The notes: generated from the sequence alone by a model not told the origin. 37,797 bases of DNA from Chelativorans sp. ZYF759 (GCF_012911015.1 NZ_WVVV01000023.1:468-38264), one strand, 5' to 3'; positions 1 through 9,737 are shown, counted from the first letter of the stretch. Numbers and translations are program-made.

Positions 1-798
1 CTGGCCGCCATCGACGCCATGAGTGCGGCGCTCGACGATTTCGAGCTCGACGGCATCGGCCACAATCTGCCCTTCCTGTCGGCCGTCACGCGGCACGAGA
101 GGTTCCGTAAGGGAGAACTTACAACGGCCTTCATTGCCGAGGAGTGGCCGGAGGGTTTTTCGGGCGTCACGCCCGGCGAGGGCGAGGCCCGCGCGCTGGC
201 CGCCGTCGCCGCCTTCGTGCATTTCCGCAGCCAGAAACGCGCCGTGCTGATCTCGGGCGCGCTCGACAACCACCGCCGGACGGTGGGCCGCGAATGGGTG
301 GTCAAGGTCAACGGAACGGAGTTCGAGGTCGCACTGCGCGACGAGGGCGGTGCGACGCTGGTCGGTTTCGAAGGCGGCAGGCCCGTTCCCGTCACCAGCG
401 ACTGGCTGCCCGGCCGCCCGCATGCACGTTTTGCCGTTGGCGGCGAAGCGATGGGCGTCAAGGTCCAACCCGTCAACTCCGGCTGGCGGCTGCGCTGGCG
501 CGGCATCGATCTGAAAATTCATGTGCGCAGCCCACGCGTTGCCGAACTCGCGCGGCTGATGCCCGAAAAGGCGCCTCCCGATACCTCGAAGATGCTGCTC
601 TGCCCCATGCCCGGCGTCGTCACCGCCATCATGGTGGAAGTCGGCGCGGAGGTTCACGAGGGCCAGCCGCTCGCCACGGTCGAAGCCATGAAGATGGAAA
701 ACGTGCTCCGCGCCGAGCGCCGCGCAATCGTCAAGGCAGTAGCGGCTTCGGTTGGTCAGAACCTCGCCGTGGATCAAACGATCCTCGAATTTGAATAG
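1..798 (+). CDS. pccA: Propionyl-CoA carboxylase alpha subunit, 3' part
   Basis: The reading frame is already open at base 1, so the gene begins outside the window and 265 C-terminal residues are visible. The fragment starts in the end of the biotin carboxylase domain ([10 protein letters not shown], then [10 protein letters not shown]). It runs through the linker domain typical of alphaproteobacterial PccA and ends in a biotinyl domain with the AMKM motif. The biotin-accepting lysine is encoded at 691-693. The family carboxylates propionyl-CoA to methylmalonyl-CoA together with PccB in the cytoplasm. The mutase gene downstream uses that product, which supports propionyl-CoA over acetyl-CoA or methylcrotonyl-CoA as substrate. 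PccB is not in the window. The stop lies 10 bp before etfB, so the genes are probably co-transcribed. Confidence 0.9.
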   Translation: MAAIDAMSAALDDFELDGIGHNLPFLSAVTRHERFRKGELTTAFIAEEWPEGFSGVTPGEGEARALAAVAAFVHFRSQKRAVLISGALDNHRRTVGREWVVKVNGTEFEVALRDEGGATLVGFEGGRPVPVTSDWLPGRPHARFAVGGEAMGVKVQPVNSGWRLRWRGIDLKIHVRSPRVAELARLMPEKAPPDTSKMLLCPMPGVVTAIMVEVGAEVHEGQPLATVEAMKMENVLRAERRAIVKAVAASVGQNLAVDQTILEFE

Positions 799-808
799 GA
801 GTTCCCTC

Positions 809-1558
809 ATGAAGGTTCTGGTCCCCGTCAAGCGGGTTGTCGATTACAATGTGAAGATCCGGGTGAAGTCGGATGGCTCCGGCGTCGAGCTCGCCAATGT
901 GAAGATGTCGATGAACCCGTTCGACGAGATCGCCGTCGAGGAGGCTATCCGGCTCAAGGAAGCGGGCAAGGTCGAAGAAATCATCGCCGTGTCGGTCGGC
1001 CCGCAGCAGGCGCAGGAGACCATCCGCACCGCGCTCGCCATGGGCGCCGACCGTGGCATCCTGGTCAAGACCGACGAGCTCACCGAGCCGCTGACGGTCG
1101 CCAAGATCCTCAAGGGCATCGTTGACGAGGAGAAGCCGGAACTGGTGATCCTCGGCAAGCAGGCGATCGACGACGACGCCAACCAGACCGGCCAGATGCT
1201 GGCCGCGCTGCTCGGCTGGAGCCAGGGCACCTTCGCCTCCAAGCTGGAGATCGACGGCGGCAAGGCCAAGGTCACGCGCGAGGTCGATGGCGGTCTCCAG
1301 ACGATCGAACTGACCATGCCGGCCATCGTCACCACCGATCTGCGCCTCAACCAGCCGCGTTACGCCTCGCTGCCCAACATCATGAAGGCCAAGAAGAAGC
1401 CGCTCGACGAAAAGGCGCCTGCCGATTACGGCGTCGACGTCGCGGTCCGGCTCAAGGTCCTGAAGACCGAGGAGCCGTCGGGCCGCCAGGCGGGCGTCAA
1501 GGTCAAGGATGTGGCCGAGCTGGTCGAGAAGCTGAAGAACGAAGCCGGCGTGCTTTAG
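809..1558 (+). CDS. etfB: Electron transfer flavoprotein beta subunit
   Basis: This 249-residue protein has the family's usual length. It starts [17 protein letters not shown], preceded by AGGAGTT at 797-803. The ETF beta signature and recognition loop ([17 protein letters not shown], about residues 175-191) are intact; in the family this loop docks acyl-CoA dehydrogenases, and the protein binds AMP. With EtfA it takes electrons from acyl-CoA dehydrogenases and passes them to ETF-quinone oxidoreductase. It lies 10 bp after pccA and 22 bp before etfA. Its place in a valine/propionate operon suggests it serves the dehydrogenase encoded at 4737. An etfBA pair is often general housekeeping, however, and other partners are likely. 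Confidence 0.95.
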   Translation: MKVLVPVKRVVDYNVKIRVKSDGSGVELANVKMSMNPFDEIAVEEAIRLKEAGKVEEIIAVSVGPQQAQETIRTALAMGADRGILVKTDELTEPLTVAKILKGIVDEEKPELVILGKQAIDDDANQTGQMLAALLGWSQGTFASKLEIDGGKAKVTREVDGGLQTIELTMPAIVTTDLRLNQPRYASLPNIMKAKKKPLDEKAPADYGVDVAVRLKVLKTEEPSGRQAGVKVKDVAELVEKLKNEAGVL

Positions 1559-1580
1559 GCGCTGAAGGGAGCAAATCGAA

Positions 1581-2510
1581 ATGGCCATTCTTCTGATTGC
1601 CGAACACGACAATTCCACCCTCTCCGACCAGACCGCCAAGGCGCTGTCGGCGGCCACCCAGCTGGGTGGCGACGTCGACGTGCTGGTTGCCGGCAAGGGC
1701 GCCCAGGCGGCGGCCGACGCGGCGGCGAAGCTCGCCGGCGTGAACAAGGTGCTGCTCGCCGAAAGCGACGCGCTGGCCGAACGGCTGGCCGAGCCGCTGG
1801 CCGACACCATTCTCAAGCTTGCCGACGGCTATGATGCGATCGTCGCGCCGGCCACGACCATGGGCAAGAACGTCATGCCGCGCGTGGCCGCCCTGCTCGA
1901 CGTGATGCAGATTTCGGAAGTCGTCGAGATCGTCTCGGCCGACACCTTCAAGCGTCCGATCTATGCCGGCAACGCGATCCAGACGGTGCAGTCCAGCGAC
2001 GCCAAGAAGATCATCACCGTGCGCACCTCCTCTTTCCAGGCGGCGGGCGAAGGTGGCTCGGCTTCGGTCGAGAGCACCGAGGCGGCGGCCGATGGAGGTC
2101 TTTCCAGCTTCGTCGAGAACAAGATCGCCCATTCGGAGCGGCCCGAACTGACGTCTGCCAAGATCATCATCTCAGGCGGTCGCGCGCTCGGCTCCAAGGA
2201 GAAGTTCGAGGAGGTCATGCTGCCGATCGCCGACAAGCTGGGCGCCGCTGTCGGTGCCTCGCGCGCCGCCGTCGACGCGGGCTACGCGCCGAATGACTGG
2301 CAGGTCGGCCAGACCGGCAAGGTCGTCGCGCCCGATCTCTACATCGCGGTCGGCATTTCCGGTGCCATCCAGCATCTGGCCGGCATGAAGGATTCCAAGG
2401 TCATCGTCGCCATCAACAAGGACGAGGAAGCACCGATCTTCCAGGTCGCCGATTACGGCCTCGTGGGTGATCTTTTCACCGTGCTGCCGGAACTCGAAAA
2501 GGCGCTCTGA
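1581..2510 (+). CDS. etfA: Electron transfer flavoprotein alpha subunit
   Basis: This is a 309-residue protein of normal family length. The N-terminal half is the ETF Rossmann-like domain ([17 protein letters not shown]). The C-terminal half is the FAD domain, with [13 protein letters not shown] at about residues 196-208, [10 protein letters not shown], and the signature [20 protein letters not shown] at about 251-270. It forms the FAD-carrying half of the ETF heterodimer with EtfB. The start ATG follows GGGAG at 1567-1571. Its stop TGA shares one base with the ATG of a 13-codon reading frame that leads into the mutase gene. Confidence 0.95.
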   Translation: MAILLIAEHDNSTLSDQTAKALSAATQLGGDVDVLVAGKGAQAAADAAAKLAGVNKVLLAESDALAERLAEPLADTILKLADGYDAIVAPATTMGKNVMPRVAALLDVMQISEVVEIVSADTFKRPIYAGNAIQTVQSSDAKKIITVRTSSFQAAGEGGSASVESTEAAADGGLSSFVENKIAHSERPELTSAKIIISGGRALGSKEKFEEVMLPIADKLGAAVGASRAAVDAGYAPNDWQVGQTGKVVAPDLYIAVGISGAIQHLAGMKDSKVIVAINKDEEAPIFQVADYGLVGDLFTVLPELEKAL

Positions 2511-2551
2511 TGTCCTGGAAACTCAAATCAACGAAATCGACCTTGTCATGA
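2510..2551 (+). CDS. 13-codon coupling reading frame between etfA and scpA
   Basis: A 13-residue frame ([13 protein letters not shown]) begins in the etfA stop (TGATG) and ends in the mutase start (ATGA). It has its own purine-rich ribosome site, AAAAGG at 2497-2502, seven bases before its ATG. The mutase ATG at 2548 has no recognisable Shine-Dalgarno sequence in front of it. The layout suggests ribosomes reach the mutase by reinitiation after reading this short frame. The peptide resembles nothing I know and may have no function beyond coupling. It could also be a chance frame, as it is very short. Confidence 0.35.
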   Translation: MSWKLKSTKSTLS

Positions 2552-4683
2552 CCGAAAAACTCGCCCGCTGGCGCTCCCTCGCCGAAAGGGAACTCAAGGC
2601 CGACCCCGACACGGTCGCCTGGCAGACGCCCGAGGGCATCAACGTCAAACCGCTCTACACGGGTGACGATCTCCAGGGCATCGACCACCTCGACAATCTG
2701 CCCGGCGAAAAGCCGTTCCTGCGCGGGCCGCGCGCCACCATGTATGCCGGCCGGCCATGGACCATCCGGCAGTATGCAGGCTTCTCGACAGCGGAAGAGT
2801 CCAACGCCTTCTACCGCCAGGCGCTGGCCGGCGGGCAGAAGGGGCTGTCGGTCGCCTTCGATCTGGCCACCCATCGCGGCTATGATTCCGACCATCCCCG
2901 CGTCGAGGGCGATGTCGGCAAGGCCGGCGTGGCCATCGATTCGGTGGAGGACATGAAGATCCTCTTCGACGGCATCCCGCTTTCCGAGATGTCGGTATCC
3001 ATGACCATGAACGGCGCCGTCATCCCGGTGCTCGCCGCCTTCATCGTTGCCGGCGAGGAGCAGGGGGCGAGCCGCGCCGAACTCTCCGGGACCATCCAGA
3101 ACGACATCCTCAAGGAGTTCATGGTCCGCAACACCTATATCTACCCGCCCGAACCCTCCATGCGGATCGTGGCCGACATCATCGCCTACACGGCGGCCGA
3201 GATGCCGCGCTTCAATTCCATCTCGATCTCCGGCTATCACATGCAGGAAGCCGGGGCGACGCTGGTGCAGGAACTGGCCTTCACGCTGGCCGACGGGCGC
3301 GAATATGTGCGCTCCGCCATTCGCCGCGGTCAGGATGTCGATGCCTTCGCCGGTCGGCTTTCCTTCTTCTTCGCCATCGGCATGAACTTCTTCATGGAAG
3401 CCGCCAAGCTGCGCGCCGCGCGGCTCCTGTGGTCCCGGGTGATGGAGGAGTTCGAGCCGAAGAAGCCGCAATCCTTCATGCTGCGCACCCATTGCCAGAC
3501 ATCCGGGTGGTCGCTGGCCGAGCAGGACCCCTACAACAACATCGTGCGCACCGCCTATGAGGCGATGGCGGCGGTGCTCGGCGGCACGCAGTCGCTGCAC
3601 ACCAATTCCTTCGACGAGGCAATCGCCCTGCCGACGGAATTTTCCGCGCGCATCGCCCGCAACACCCAGCTGATCCTCGCCCACGAGACCGGGGTGACCA
3701 AGGTCGTCGATCCGCTCGCCGGGTCCTACTATGTGGAAAGCCTCACCAGCGAGCTGGCCGAAAAGGCCTGGGCCCTGATGGAGGAGGTGGAAGCCATGGG
3801 CGGCATGACCAAGGCGGTCAATGACGGCTATCCGAAGCGCCTCATCGAGGAGGCGGCCACACGCCGCCAGCCGGCCATCGACAAGGGCGACGAGGTGATC
3901 GTGGGCGTCAACCGCTTCCGCCCCGAGGTGGAGGACCGCATCGAGGCCCGTGCCATCGACAACCGCGCGGTGCGCGAGGCGCAACTGAAAAGGCTGGAGC
4001 GCGTGCGCCGCCAACGCGATCCGAAACAGTGGGAAACGGCGCTCGCAAGGCTTTCGGAAGTCGCCAGTTCCGGCGAGGGCAACATTCTCGAAGCCGCCGT
4101 CGAGGCCGCACGTGCTCGCGCCACGGTCGGCGAGATTTCGGATGTCCTGCGCGGCGCCTTCGGCGATCATTCCGCGGTGCCGGAGGTTGTGCACGACGTC
4201 TACGGTCCCGCCTATGGCGACGACCCGGAATACGCCATGCTCGTCGACCGGCTGCTCCAGTTCTCACAGTCGCTGGGGCAGAAGCCCCGCCTGATGGTCG
4301 CCAAGCTCGGCCAGGACGGCCACGACCGCGGTGCCAAAATCATCGCCTCGGCCTTCGGCGACATCGGCTTCGACATTATCGCCGGCCCGCTGTTCCAGAC
4401 CCCGCCGGAAGCAGCCGCAGCGGCAATCGAGGCCGGTGTCCATGTCGTCGGCGTCTCGTCGCTGGCAGCCGGCCACAAGACACTGCTGCCGCAACTCGTC
4501 GAGGAACTGAAGGCAAAGGGTGCGGAAGACATCATCGTGGTGTGCGGCGGCGTGGTGCCGCGACAGGACTATGATTTCCTGAAGGAGCACGGCGTCGCCG
4601 CCATCTTCGGCCCCGGCACCAACGTGCTCGACGCGGCCCGTGCCGTGCTCGACCTCATGGAAGGCCGCCGCCGAAACGTGTGA
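2548..4683 (+). CDS. scpA: Methylmalonyl-CoA mutase, single-chain
   Basis: This 711-residue protein is full length for the one-polypeptide mutase. It interconverts methylmalonyl-CoA and succinyl-CoA with adenosylcobalamin. The N-terminal barrel holds the catalytic tyrosine (RQYAGF, Y76) and histidine (SGYHMQ, H231); their 155-residue spacing equals Y89/H244 of the Propionibacterium enzyme. The C-terminal cobalamin domain has D590-x-H592-x-x-G595, where the histidine is the lower cobalt ligand. An upstream extension of the frame (2467-2547) lacks a good start, and MTEKLARW at 2548 fits the family N-terminus. There is no Shine-Dalgarno sequence at this start, so translation is probably coupled to the short frame before it. 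It takes the product of propionyl-CoA carboxylase; no epimerase gene is visible. Confidence 0.95.
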   Translation: MTEKLARWRSLAERELKADPDTVAWQTPEGINVKPLYTGDDLQGIDHLDNLPGEKPFLRGPRATMYAGRPWTIRQYAGFSTAEESNAFYRQALAGGQKGLSVAFDLATHRGYDSDHPRVEGDVGKAGVAIDSVEDMKILFDGIPLSEMSVSMTMNGAVIPVLAAFIVAGEEQGASRAELSGTIQNDILKEFMVRNTYIYPPEPSMRIVADIIAYTAAEMPRFNSISISGYHMQEAGATLVQELAFTLADGREYVRSAIRRGQDVDAFAGRLSFFFAIGMNFFMEAAKLRAARLLWSRVMEEFEPKKPQSFMLRTHCQTSGWSLAEQDPYNNIVRTAYEAMAAVLGGTQSLHTNSFDEAIALPTEFSARIARNTQLILAHETGVTKVVDPLAGSYYVESLTSELAEKAWALMEEVEAMGGMTKAVNDGYPKRLIEEAATRRQPAIDKGDEVIVGVNRFRPEVEDRIEARAIDNRAVREAQLKRLERVRRQRDPKQWETALARLSEVASSGEGNILEAAVEAARARATVGEISDVLRGAFGDHSAVPEVVHDVYGPAYGDDPEYAMLVDRLLQFSQSLGQKPRLMVAKLGQDGHDRGAKIIASAFGDIGFDIIAGPLFQTPPEAAAAAIEAGVHVVGVSSLAAGHKTLLPQLVEELKAKGAEDIIVVCGGVVPRQDYDFLKEHGVAAIFGPGTNVLDAARAVLDLMEGRRRNV

Positions 4684-4736
4684 GGTACCTAATTCAAGTT
4701 GTTGCGTAGTGCACGAACCACAGGAAGCATTCAGGT

Positions 4737-5906
4737 ATGCAAGAAAGCGCCAAGGAACCGCAGTTCGATCTCAACGAAGACCAGCGCGCCATCCGCGACA
4801 TGACTGCTGCCTTCGCCGCCGAACGCGTCGCGCCCTTCGCGCTCGACTGGGACCGGGAGCGTCATTTTCCCGCCGACGTGATCCGCGAGACCGGTCCACT
4901 GGGTTTCGGCGGCATCTATGTCGGCGAGGATGTCGGTGGTTCCGGGCTCGGCCGCCTCGACGCAGTGCTGATCTTCGAGGCGCTGGCCGTCGCCTGCCCG
5001 GGCTTCTCCTCCTTCATCTCGATCCACAACATGGCCGCCTGGATGATCGACACCTTCGGCGACGAAGCCCAGCGCCAGCGGCTCTTGCCGAAGCTCACTT
5101 CCATGGAATGGCTGGCAAGCTATGCGTTGACCGAACCGGGCTCGGGCTCCGATGCCGCTGCCCTCAAAATGCGTGCCCGGCGGTCCGGCGGTAATGGCAG
5201 CGACTATGTGCTCAACGGTGCCAAGCAGTTCATCTCGGGCGCCGGCGATTCCGACGTCTATGTGACGATGGTGCGCACCGGCGAGGATGGGCCAAAGGGC
5301 GTCTCCACCATCGTCGTGCCCAAGGACGCGCCCGGCCTCTCCTTCGGCGCGGTGGAAAACAAGATGGGCTGGCACATGCAGTCCACCCGCCAGATCATCT
5401 TCGAGGACTGCAAGGTACCGGCCGAAAACGTGCTGTCGGGCGAAGGTTCGGGCTTTCGCATCGCCATGGCGGGCCTCGACGGCGGCAGGCTGAACATCGC
5501 GGCCTGTTCGCTGGGCGGCGCGCAGGCTGCTGCCGACAAGGCGCTGGCCCATGCCGGCGAACGCCAGGCCTTCGGCCAGACCATCGACCGGTTCCAGGCG
5601 CTGCAGTTCAAGCTGGCCGACATGGAGACCGATCTCCAGGCCGCGCGCGTGCTGCTCTACACCGCCGCCGCGCGCCTAGACGCCAAGGCGCACGATGCCA
5701 GCAAATGGTCTGCCATGGCCAAGCGCTTCGTCACCGATGCCTGCTTCGATGTCGCCAACGACGCGCTGCAGATCCATGGCGGCTATGGCTATCTGCACGA
5801 ATACGGCATCGAGAAGCTGGTGCGCGACCTGCGTGTCCACCAGATCCTCGAAGGCACCAACGAGATCATGCGCGTCATCATCGCGCGGCACCTGATCGGC
5901 AAATAG
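4737..5906 (+). CDS. Acyl-CoA dehydrogenase, isobutyryl-CoA dehydrogenase-like
   Basis: This is a 389-residue acyl-CoA dehydrogenase with all three family domains. YALTEPGSGSD (about residues 128-138) is the FAD/substrate motif. The C-terminal helix domain carries IHGGYGYLHEYGIEK, followed by LEGTNEIMRV, with the catalytic base E372. These features match the ACAD8/isobutyryl-CoA dehydrogenase type, which oxidises isobutyryl-CoA to methacrylyl-CoA and passes electrons to ETF. The next two genes encode later valine steps, which strengthens the substrate call. A 2-methylbutyryl-CoA or broad short-chain specificity cannot be excluded. The gene lies 53 bp after scpA, with AGGAAG at 4722-4727. Confidence 0.88.
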   Translation: MQESAKEPQFDLNEDQRAIRDMTAAFAAERVAPFALDWDRERHFPADVIRETGPLGFGGIYVGEDVGGSGLGRLDAVLIFEALAVACPGFSSFISIHNMAAWMIDTFGDEAQRQRLLPKLTSMEWLASYALTEPGSGSDAAALKMRARRSGGNGSDYVLNGAKQFISGAGDSDVYVTMVRTGEDGPKGVSTIVVPKDAPGLSFGAVENKMGWHMQSTRQIIFEDCKVPAENVLSGEGSGFRIAMAGLDGGRLNIAACSLGGAQAAADKALAHAGERQAFGQTIDRFQALQFKLADMETDLQAARVLLYTAAARLDAKAHDASKWSAMAKRFVTDACFDVANDALQIHGGYGYLHEYGIEKLVRDLRVHQILEGTNEIMRVIIARHLIGK

Positions 5907-5941
5907 ACGACATCTGGCGCCAGCCGCCTCCGGGAGGAAAT

Positions 5942-6862
5942 ATGACCACCATCGCATTTATCGGCCTCGGCAATATGGGCAACCCCATGGCCGCCAATCT
6001 GGTCAAGGCTGGGCATTCCGTGCGCGGCTTCGACCTCGTCCCGGCCAATCTGGAGACAGCGAAGGCCAATGGGGTCGCCATCGCTGCCGCTGCGGGCGCT
6101 GCGGTCGAGGGCGCCGATGCGGTCGTCACCATGCTGCCGGCCGGCAAGCATGTGCTGTCGGTCTATGAGGAAATCGTGCCGGCCGCAGCCAAAGGCTCGC
6201 TGTTCATCGATTCCTCCACCATCGACGTGGAATCCGCGCGGCAGGCGCATGCCATCGCCGCGCAGGCCGGCATGCTGTCGATCGACGCGCCGGTTTCCGG
6301 CGGCGTCGGCGGCGCGGAGGCGGGAACCCTCACCTTCATGGCCGGCGGCTCGCAGGAAGCCTTCACCAAAGCCGAGACCGTGCTGGAACCGATGGCCGGC
6401 CGCGTCGTCCATTGCGGCGAGGCCGGCGCCGGTCAGGCGGCCAAGATCTGCAACAACATGATCCTGGGCATTTCGATGATCGGTGTCGGCGAGGCCTTCG
6501 TGCTGGCCGAAAAGCTCGGCCTCTCCCACCAGGCCCTTTTCGACGTGGCCTCCACCTCATCGGGTCAGTGCTGGTCGCTGACCACCTACTGCCCGGTGCC
6601 CGGCCCCGTCCCGAACTCGCCCGCCAATCGCGACTACAAGCCGGGCTTCGCCGCTGTCCTCATGCTGAAGGATCTGCGGTTGGCCCAGGAGGCTGCCCAA
6701 TCGGCAGGCGCCGTCACGCCGCTCGGCGCCGAGGCAACCCAGCTCTATGCGCTGTTTGAAGCCATGGGCCATGGCGGCACGGATTTTTCCGGCATCATCA
6801 ACTTCCTGCGCGGCGACTCACGTGGAATTCCTTCCGAAGCGCTTGAAAGGAGCGGCTCATGA
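5942..6862 (+). CDS. mmsB: 3-hydroxyisobutyrate dehydrogenase
   Basis: This 306-residue protein begins FIGLGNMGNPMAANL, a GxGxxG NAD-binding motif at residues 8-13. It has the substrate loop DAPVSGGVGGAEAGTLTFMA (from about residue 115) and the catalytic lysine K168 in AGQAAKICNN. The family oxidises 3-hydroxyisobutyrate to methylmalonate semialdehyde in valine breakdown. The start ATG at 5942 follows GGGAGG at 5932-5937. The stop overlaps the next start by four bases (ATGA), so the hydrolase that makes its substrate is translationally coupled. No methylmalonate semialdehyde dehydrogenase (mmsA) gene is in the window. Confidence 0.93.
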   Translation: MTTIAFIGLGNMGNPMAANLVKAGHSVRGFDLVPANLETAKANGVAIAAAAGAAVEGADAVVTMLPAGKHVLSVYEEIVPAAAKGSLFIDSSTIDVESARQAHAIAAQAGMLSIDAPVSGGVGGAEAGTLTFMAGGSQEAFTKAETVLEPMAGRVVHCGEAGAGQAAKICNNMILGISMIGVGEAFVLAEKLGLSHQALFDVASTSSGQCWSLTTYCPVPGPVPNSPANRDYKPGFAAVLMLKDLRLAQEAAQSAGAVTPLGAEATQLYALFEAMGHGGTDFSGIINFLRGDSRGIPSEALERSGS

Positions 6863-7947
6863 CCGATGAGCCGGAGATCCTGTTTGAGAAGCGGGGCCAT
6901 GCCGGGCTAATCACGCTGAACCGGCCAAAGGCGCTGAATGCGCTGACGCTCGACATGGTGCGAAAGATGCATCCGCAACTGGCCGAATGGGCGCAGGACA
7001 GGTCGGTTGCGCATGTCGTCGTCCGGGCAGCCGGAGAAAAGGCATTTTGCGCCGGTGGCGACATTCGGCAGCTCCACGATTGGGGAAGGTCGGGCGACCC
7101 GCGCTTCCTCGATTTCTACCGCGAGGAATACCGGCTCAACTCCTTCATCAAGCGTTACCCAAAACCCTATGTGGCACTGGTCGACGGAATCGTGATGGGG
7201 GGAGGGGTCGGCTTGTCGATTCACGGCAGCCATCGTGTGGCAGGTGATCGGATCGTGTTCGCCATGCCGGAGACCGGGATCGGGCTGTTTCCCGATGTCG
7301 GCGGATCATTCTTCCTGCCGCGCCTGCCGGGATATGTTGGGACATGGCTGGCGCTGACAGGTGCTCGGCTGAAACAGGCCGATGTTGCCTGGGGCGGACT
7401 CGCGACCCAGTGCATGCCTTCCACTTGGTTCGACGAACTGACTGAGGCGCTCTGCGTGGAGACAGAGACATCTGATGTACTCGAACGTTTCAGAGCGGCT
7501 CCGATAGAAGAAGCAGCGCTGCCGGCGCTGATGCCGGTGATCGACAGATGCTTTTCGGCCGAGGCCGTTCCCGAAATCGTGGAGCGGCTGGAGGCCCAAG
7601 GGGGAGGCGACAGTGACTGGGCTACCAAGCAGGCTTCTGCCATCCGTAGCAAATCGCCGACGAGCCTCGCAGTCGCCTTGCGCCAGATGCGCAAGGGCGC
7701 GGAACTCGACTTCGAGGATTGCATGCGCATGGAGTGGCGCATCGTCAACCGCGTGATCCAGGGACACGAATTCTTTGAAGGGGTGCGCTCCGTTATCATC
7801 GACAAGGACAATGAACCCCGGTGGCAACCGGCAACGCTCGACGAACTGCCCGAGCCCGAGATCGACGCCTATTTCGCGCCGCTGGAGGAGGAGCTCGATC
7901 TGGAAGGGTTGGATGATTCAGCGCAAGGGAAGGTCTTTATTGCATGA
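6859..7947 (+). CDS. 3-hydroxyisobutyryl-CoA hydrolase
   Basis: This is a 362-residue crotonase-fold protein. It is longer than plain enoyl-CoA hydratases (about 260), as expected for the HIBCH branch. The oxyanion-hole region AFCAGGDIRQLHDWG is present. MPETGIGLFPDVGG carries E138 and D146; their spacing matches the catalytic E169/D177 of human HIBCH. The reaction releases 3-hydroxyisobutyrate from its CoA ester, supplying MmsB. It overlaps mmsB by four bases. After this gene the tight packing stops (168 bp to coaX), so it is likely the last gene of the valine operon. The enoyl-CoA hydratase that would hydrate methacrylyl-CoA is not visible and may lie upstream. Confidence 0.92.
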   Translation: MTDEPEILFEKRGHAGLITLNRPKALNALTLDMVRKMHPQLAEWAQDRSVAHVVVRAAGEKAFCAGGDIRQLHDWGRSGDPRFLDFYREEYRLNSFIKRYPKPYVALVDGIVMGGGVGLSIHGSHRVAGDRIVFAMPETGIGLFPDVGGSFFLPRLPGYVGTWLALTGARLKQADVAWGGLATQCMPSTWFDELTEALCVETETSDVLERFRAAPIEEAALPALMPVIDRCFSAEAVPEIVERLEAQGGGDSDWATKQASAIRSKSPTSLAVALRQMRKGAELDFEDCMRMEWRIVNRVIQGHEFFEGVRSVIIDKDNEPRWQPATLDELPEPEIDAYFAPLEEELDLEGLDDSAQGKVFIA

Positions 7948-8101
7948 ATGGGGCATCGGACTCATTGCCGCGCGGCAGACGACCAACGGCGGAACTCATG
8001 GCTTCGATCATGCCGCGCCGCTTGTTCTGCTTCCTTGCGATATGTTTCGGATTTCATCGGGTTGAAGCCGTCCGTCCGGCGGGAAACTCCACGCAGAACC
8101 C

Positions 8102-8107
8102 AGGAGG
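8102..8107 (+). promoter_or_regulatory. Ribosome binding site that fixes the coaX TTG start
   Basis: AGGAGG ends eight bases before TTG at 8116. The frame is open upstream to 7948, but those codons encode an arginine-rich stretch that does not fit the family, whereas the family N-terminus begins exactly at this TTG. Confidence 0.8.
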
Positions 8108-8115
8108 ATGGCGCA

Positions 8116-8880
8116 TTGCTTCTTGCGATCGAACAGGGGAACACGAACAGCCTTTTCGCGATCCACGATGGAACGTCATGGATCGCGCAGTGGCGTTCTG
8201 CGACCGAGCCGAACAGAACAGCGGATGAATACGCCGTCTGGCTCTCACAACTCTTCGCCATGAATGGGCTAAGCCTGAAAACGCTCGACGCATGCATCAT
8301 TTCAAGTGTGGTGCCGCAGTCGATCTTCAATCTGCGAAATTTGTCGCGGCGCTATCTGGGGGCGGAACCGATGGTGATTGGAGAGAATGTGGAACTCGGC
8401 ATACCAATCCGTGTCGGCAAGCCATCCGAAGTAGGTGCTGACCGCGTGGTGAACGCGCTTGGTGCCCACGTCGCCTATCCGGGCCCTTTGATTGTCATAG
8501 ACAGTGGAACAGCGACTACGATTGACGTGGTCGCGGCTGATGGCGGATTTGAGGGCGGCATCATCGCACCGGGCATTCATCTCTCTGTCGAAGCGCTTCA
8601 CGCGGCCGCCGCAAAACTGCCGCGCGTGGCGCTCAGGAGACCTAATCACATCATTGGCCGGGATACGGTCAGCTCCATCCAGTCCGGCGTGTTTTGGGGC
8701 TATGTAGGTCTGATTGAAGGTCTCGTCGCTCGTATTCGACAAGAACGGCAGGAAGCCATGACGGTGATTGCCACGGGAGGCATCGCCGCGTTGTTCCAGG
8801 GCGCAACCGACGCAATCGATTATTTTGATCCAGATGTAACTGTTCGCGGATTGGTGGAAGTCTATCGTAGGAACGCTTGA
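8116..8880 (+). CDS. coaX: Type III pantothenate kinase
   Basis: The 254-residue protein from the TTG start has normal CoaX length. It carries the N-terminal phosphate motif ([16 protein letters not shown]), the [12 protein letters not shown] segment, and [12 protein letters not shown] around D129. The enzyme phosphorylates pantothenate with ATP as the first step of coenzyme A synthesis. The first motif reads E-x-G-N-T where many members have D-x-G-N-T. I associate alphaproteobacterial coaX with the nuo-birA-rnj neighbourhood; here it stands alone after CoA-ester catabolic genes, so it may be a second copy. The upstream 168 bp hold no gene I can support. The 248 bp after it, before the FMN reductase stop, also hold nothing I can identify. 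Confidence 0.9.
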   Translation: MLLAIEQGNTNSLFAIHDGTSWIAQWRSATEPNRTADEYAVWLSQLFAMNGLSLKTLDACIISSVVPQSIFNLRNLSRRYLGAEPMVIGENVELGIPIRVGKPSEVGADRVVNALGAHVAYPGPLIVIDSGTATTIDVVAADGGFEGGIIAPGIHLSVEALHAAAAKLPRVALRRPNHIIGRDTVSSIQSGVFWGYVGLIEGLVARIRQERQEAMTVIATGGIAALFQGATDAIDYFDPDVTVRGLVEVYRRNA

Positions 8881-9128
8881 CAGGATTTTGAAGTCAGGTC
8901 GCAGCGTCGAATGAGACTTCACCCAAGTGCGACGTTCGTCAGATTCTCCGCGCTTGAACGGCGATAACGGGATTAAGCGCCCGATCCATCTTCATGGCTT
9001 CTTGCTTGCTGCCTGCCGGCGTGTCCCGAGCGCCTCCTTGGGCGGTAGCTGGTCGCGCGCCCGGCTCGCGAATGCCTCGTGTGGCGTCTTTTGCGAGTGT
9101 TCCAGTTTGGCCACCGCAGCCCCAGCAG

Positions 9129-9686
9129 TCATTTTCGCAGGAGGCGCTGCGCGAGCGAAGCAAATTTATCCATATAGGCCTTCAGAAAATCCCTGGTGGA
9201 CTCGTCATCGATATGCCCGTCCTCATCAATGAGGTCCGGTCGCTTGAAGCCAATATAGGCTTCCCCACCCATCACGGTTGCGCCAAGCACGGCCAGTATC
9301 TGCCGCAGGTGCTGCTGTCCAACTGCTGTTCCAATCGCGCCGGGCGAGGCGCCGGTGATCGCGGCAGGCAGGTCGCGCCAGACATTTTCGGTGGTCGGTT
9401 TCGATCCCCAGTCGATGGCATTCTTCAGCACGGCGGGTATCGACCGGTTATATTCCGGCGTGACGATCAAGAGAGCCTGCGATGACCTTATTTGGTCGGT
9501 GAAAGCCCGCACCGTCTCCGGCCGGCTGGCTTCGAGATCGGCATTGTAGAAGGGCATATCGTCGATGCCGATTTCCTCGAAGACAAAACTCGAGGGACCC
9601 AGACGCATCAGTGCATTTGCCAACCGCCGGTTCAGCGAGGCGGTCCTGATGCTGCCGACCAAAACAGCCACCTTGATGTGAGCCAT
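9129..9686 (-). CDS. NADPH-dependent FMN reductase family protein
   Basis: This is a 185-residue flavodoxin-fold protein. GSIRTASLNRRLANAL (from residue 11) is the FMN-phosphate loop GSxRxxSxN. TPEYNRSIPAVLKNAIDW is the second signature of NAD(P)H:FMN or quinone reductases such as ChrR/SsuE relatives. The start MAHIKVAVLVGS at 9686 was chosen because the 21 extra upstream residues do not fit the fold. It is divergent from the dioxygenase-like gene at 9846, with an AT-rich palindrome between them. It could supply reduced flavin to a monooxygenase of the neighbouring pathway, or detoxify quinones. No partner monooxygenase is in the window. Confidence 0.85.
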   Translation of the reverse strand: MAHIKVAVLVGSIRTASLNRRLANALMRLGPSSFVFEEIGIDDMPFYNADLEASRPETVRAFTDQIRSSQALLIVTPEYNRSIPAVLKNAIDWGSKPTTENVWRDLPAAITGASPGAIGTAVGQQHLRQILAVLGATVMGGEAYIGFKRPDLIDEDGHIDDESTRDFLKAYMDKFASLAQRLLRK

Positions 9687-9715
9687 AAACACCCCATTCA
9701 GAAAGTTCATATTCA

Positions 9716-9737
9716 AACATAAAATATATTTTATGTT
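9716..9737. promoter_or_regulatory. 22-bp perfect AT-rich palindrome, probable operator
   Basis: The arm AACATAAAATA is followed directly by its exact reverse complement. The site lies 30 bp before the FMN reductase start and 108 bp before the dioxygenase-like gene. Its right edge overlaps a TTGACA box, so a bound protein could block that promoter. A related site at 13151-13170 matches 15 of the 20 central bases and lies beside the GntR-family gene. The GntR protein is therefore the likely binder, which is an inference. Confidence 0.65.

Noticed and set aside
2476-4194. 572-codon minus-strand frame opposite the mutase gene
   Set aside because: It is a composition-driven shadow of the clearly identified mutase.
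7944-8115. Open frames between the hydrolase gene and the coaX TTG start
   Set aside because: They are arginine-rich or end inside coaX, have no convincing ribosome site, and the AGGAGG/TTG pair explains the real start.
8994-9485. Plus-strand frame of 163 codons opposite the FMN reductase
   Set aside because: It is the complement of a well-supported gene and has no family features.
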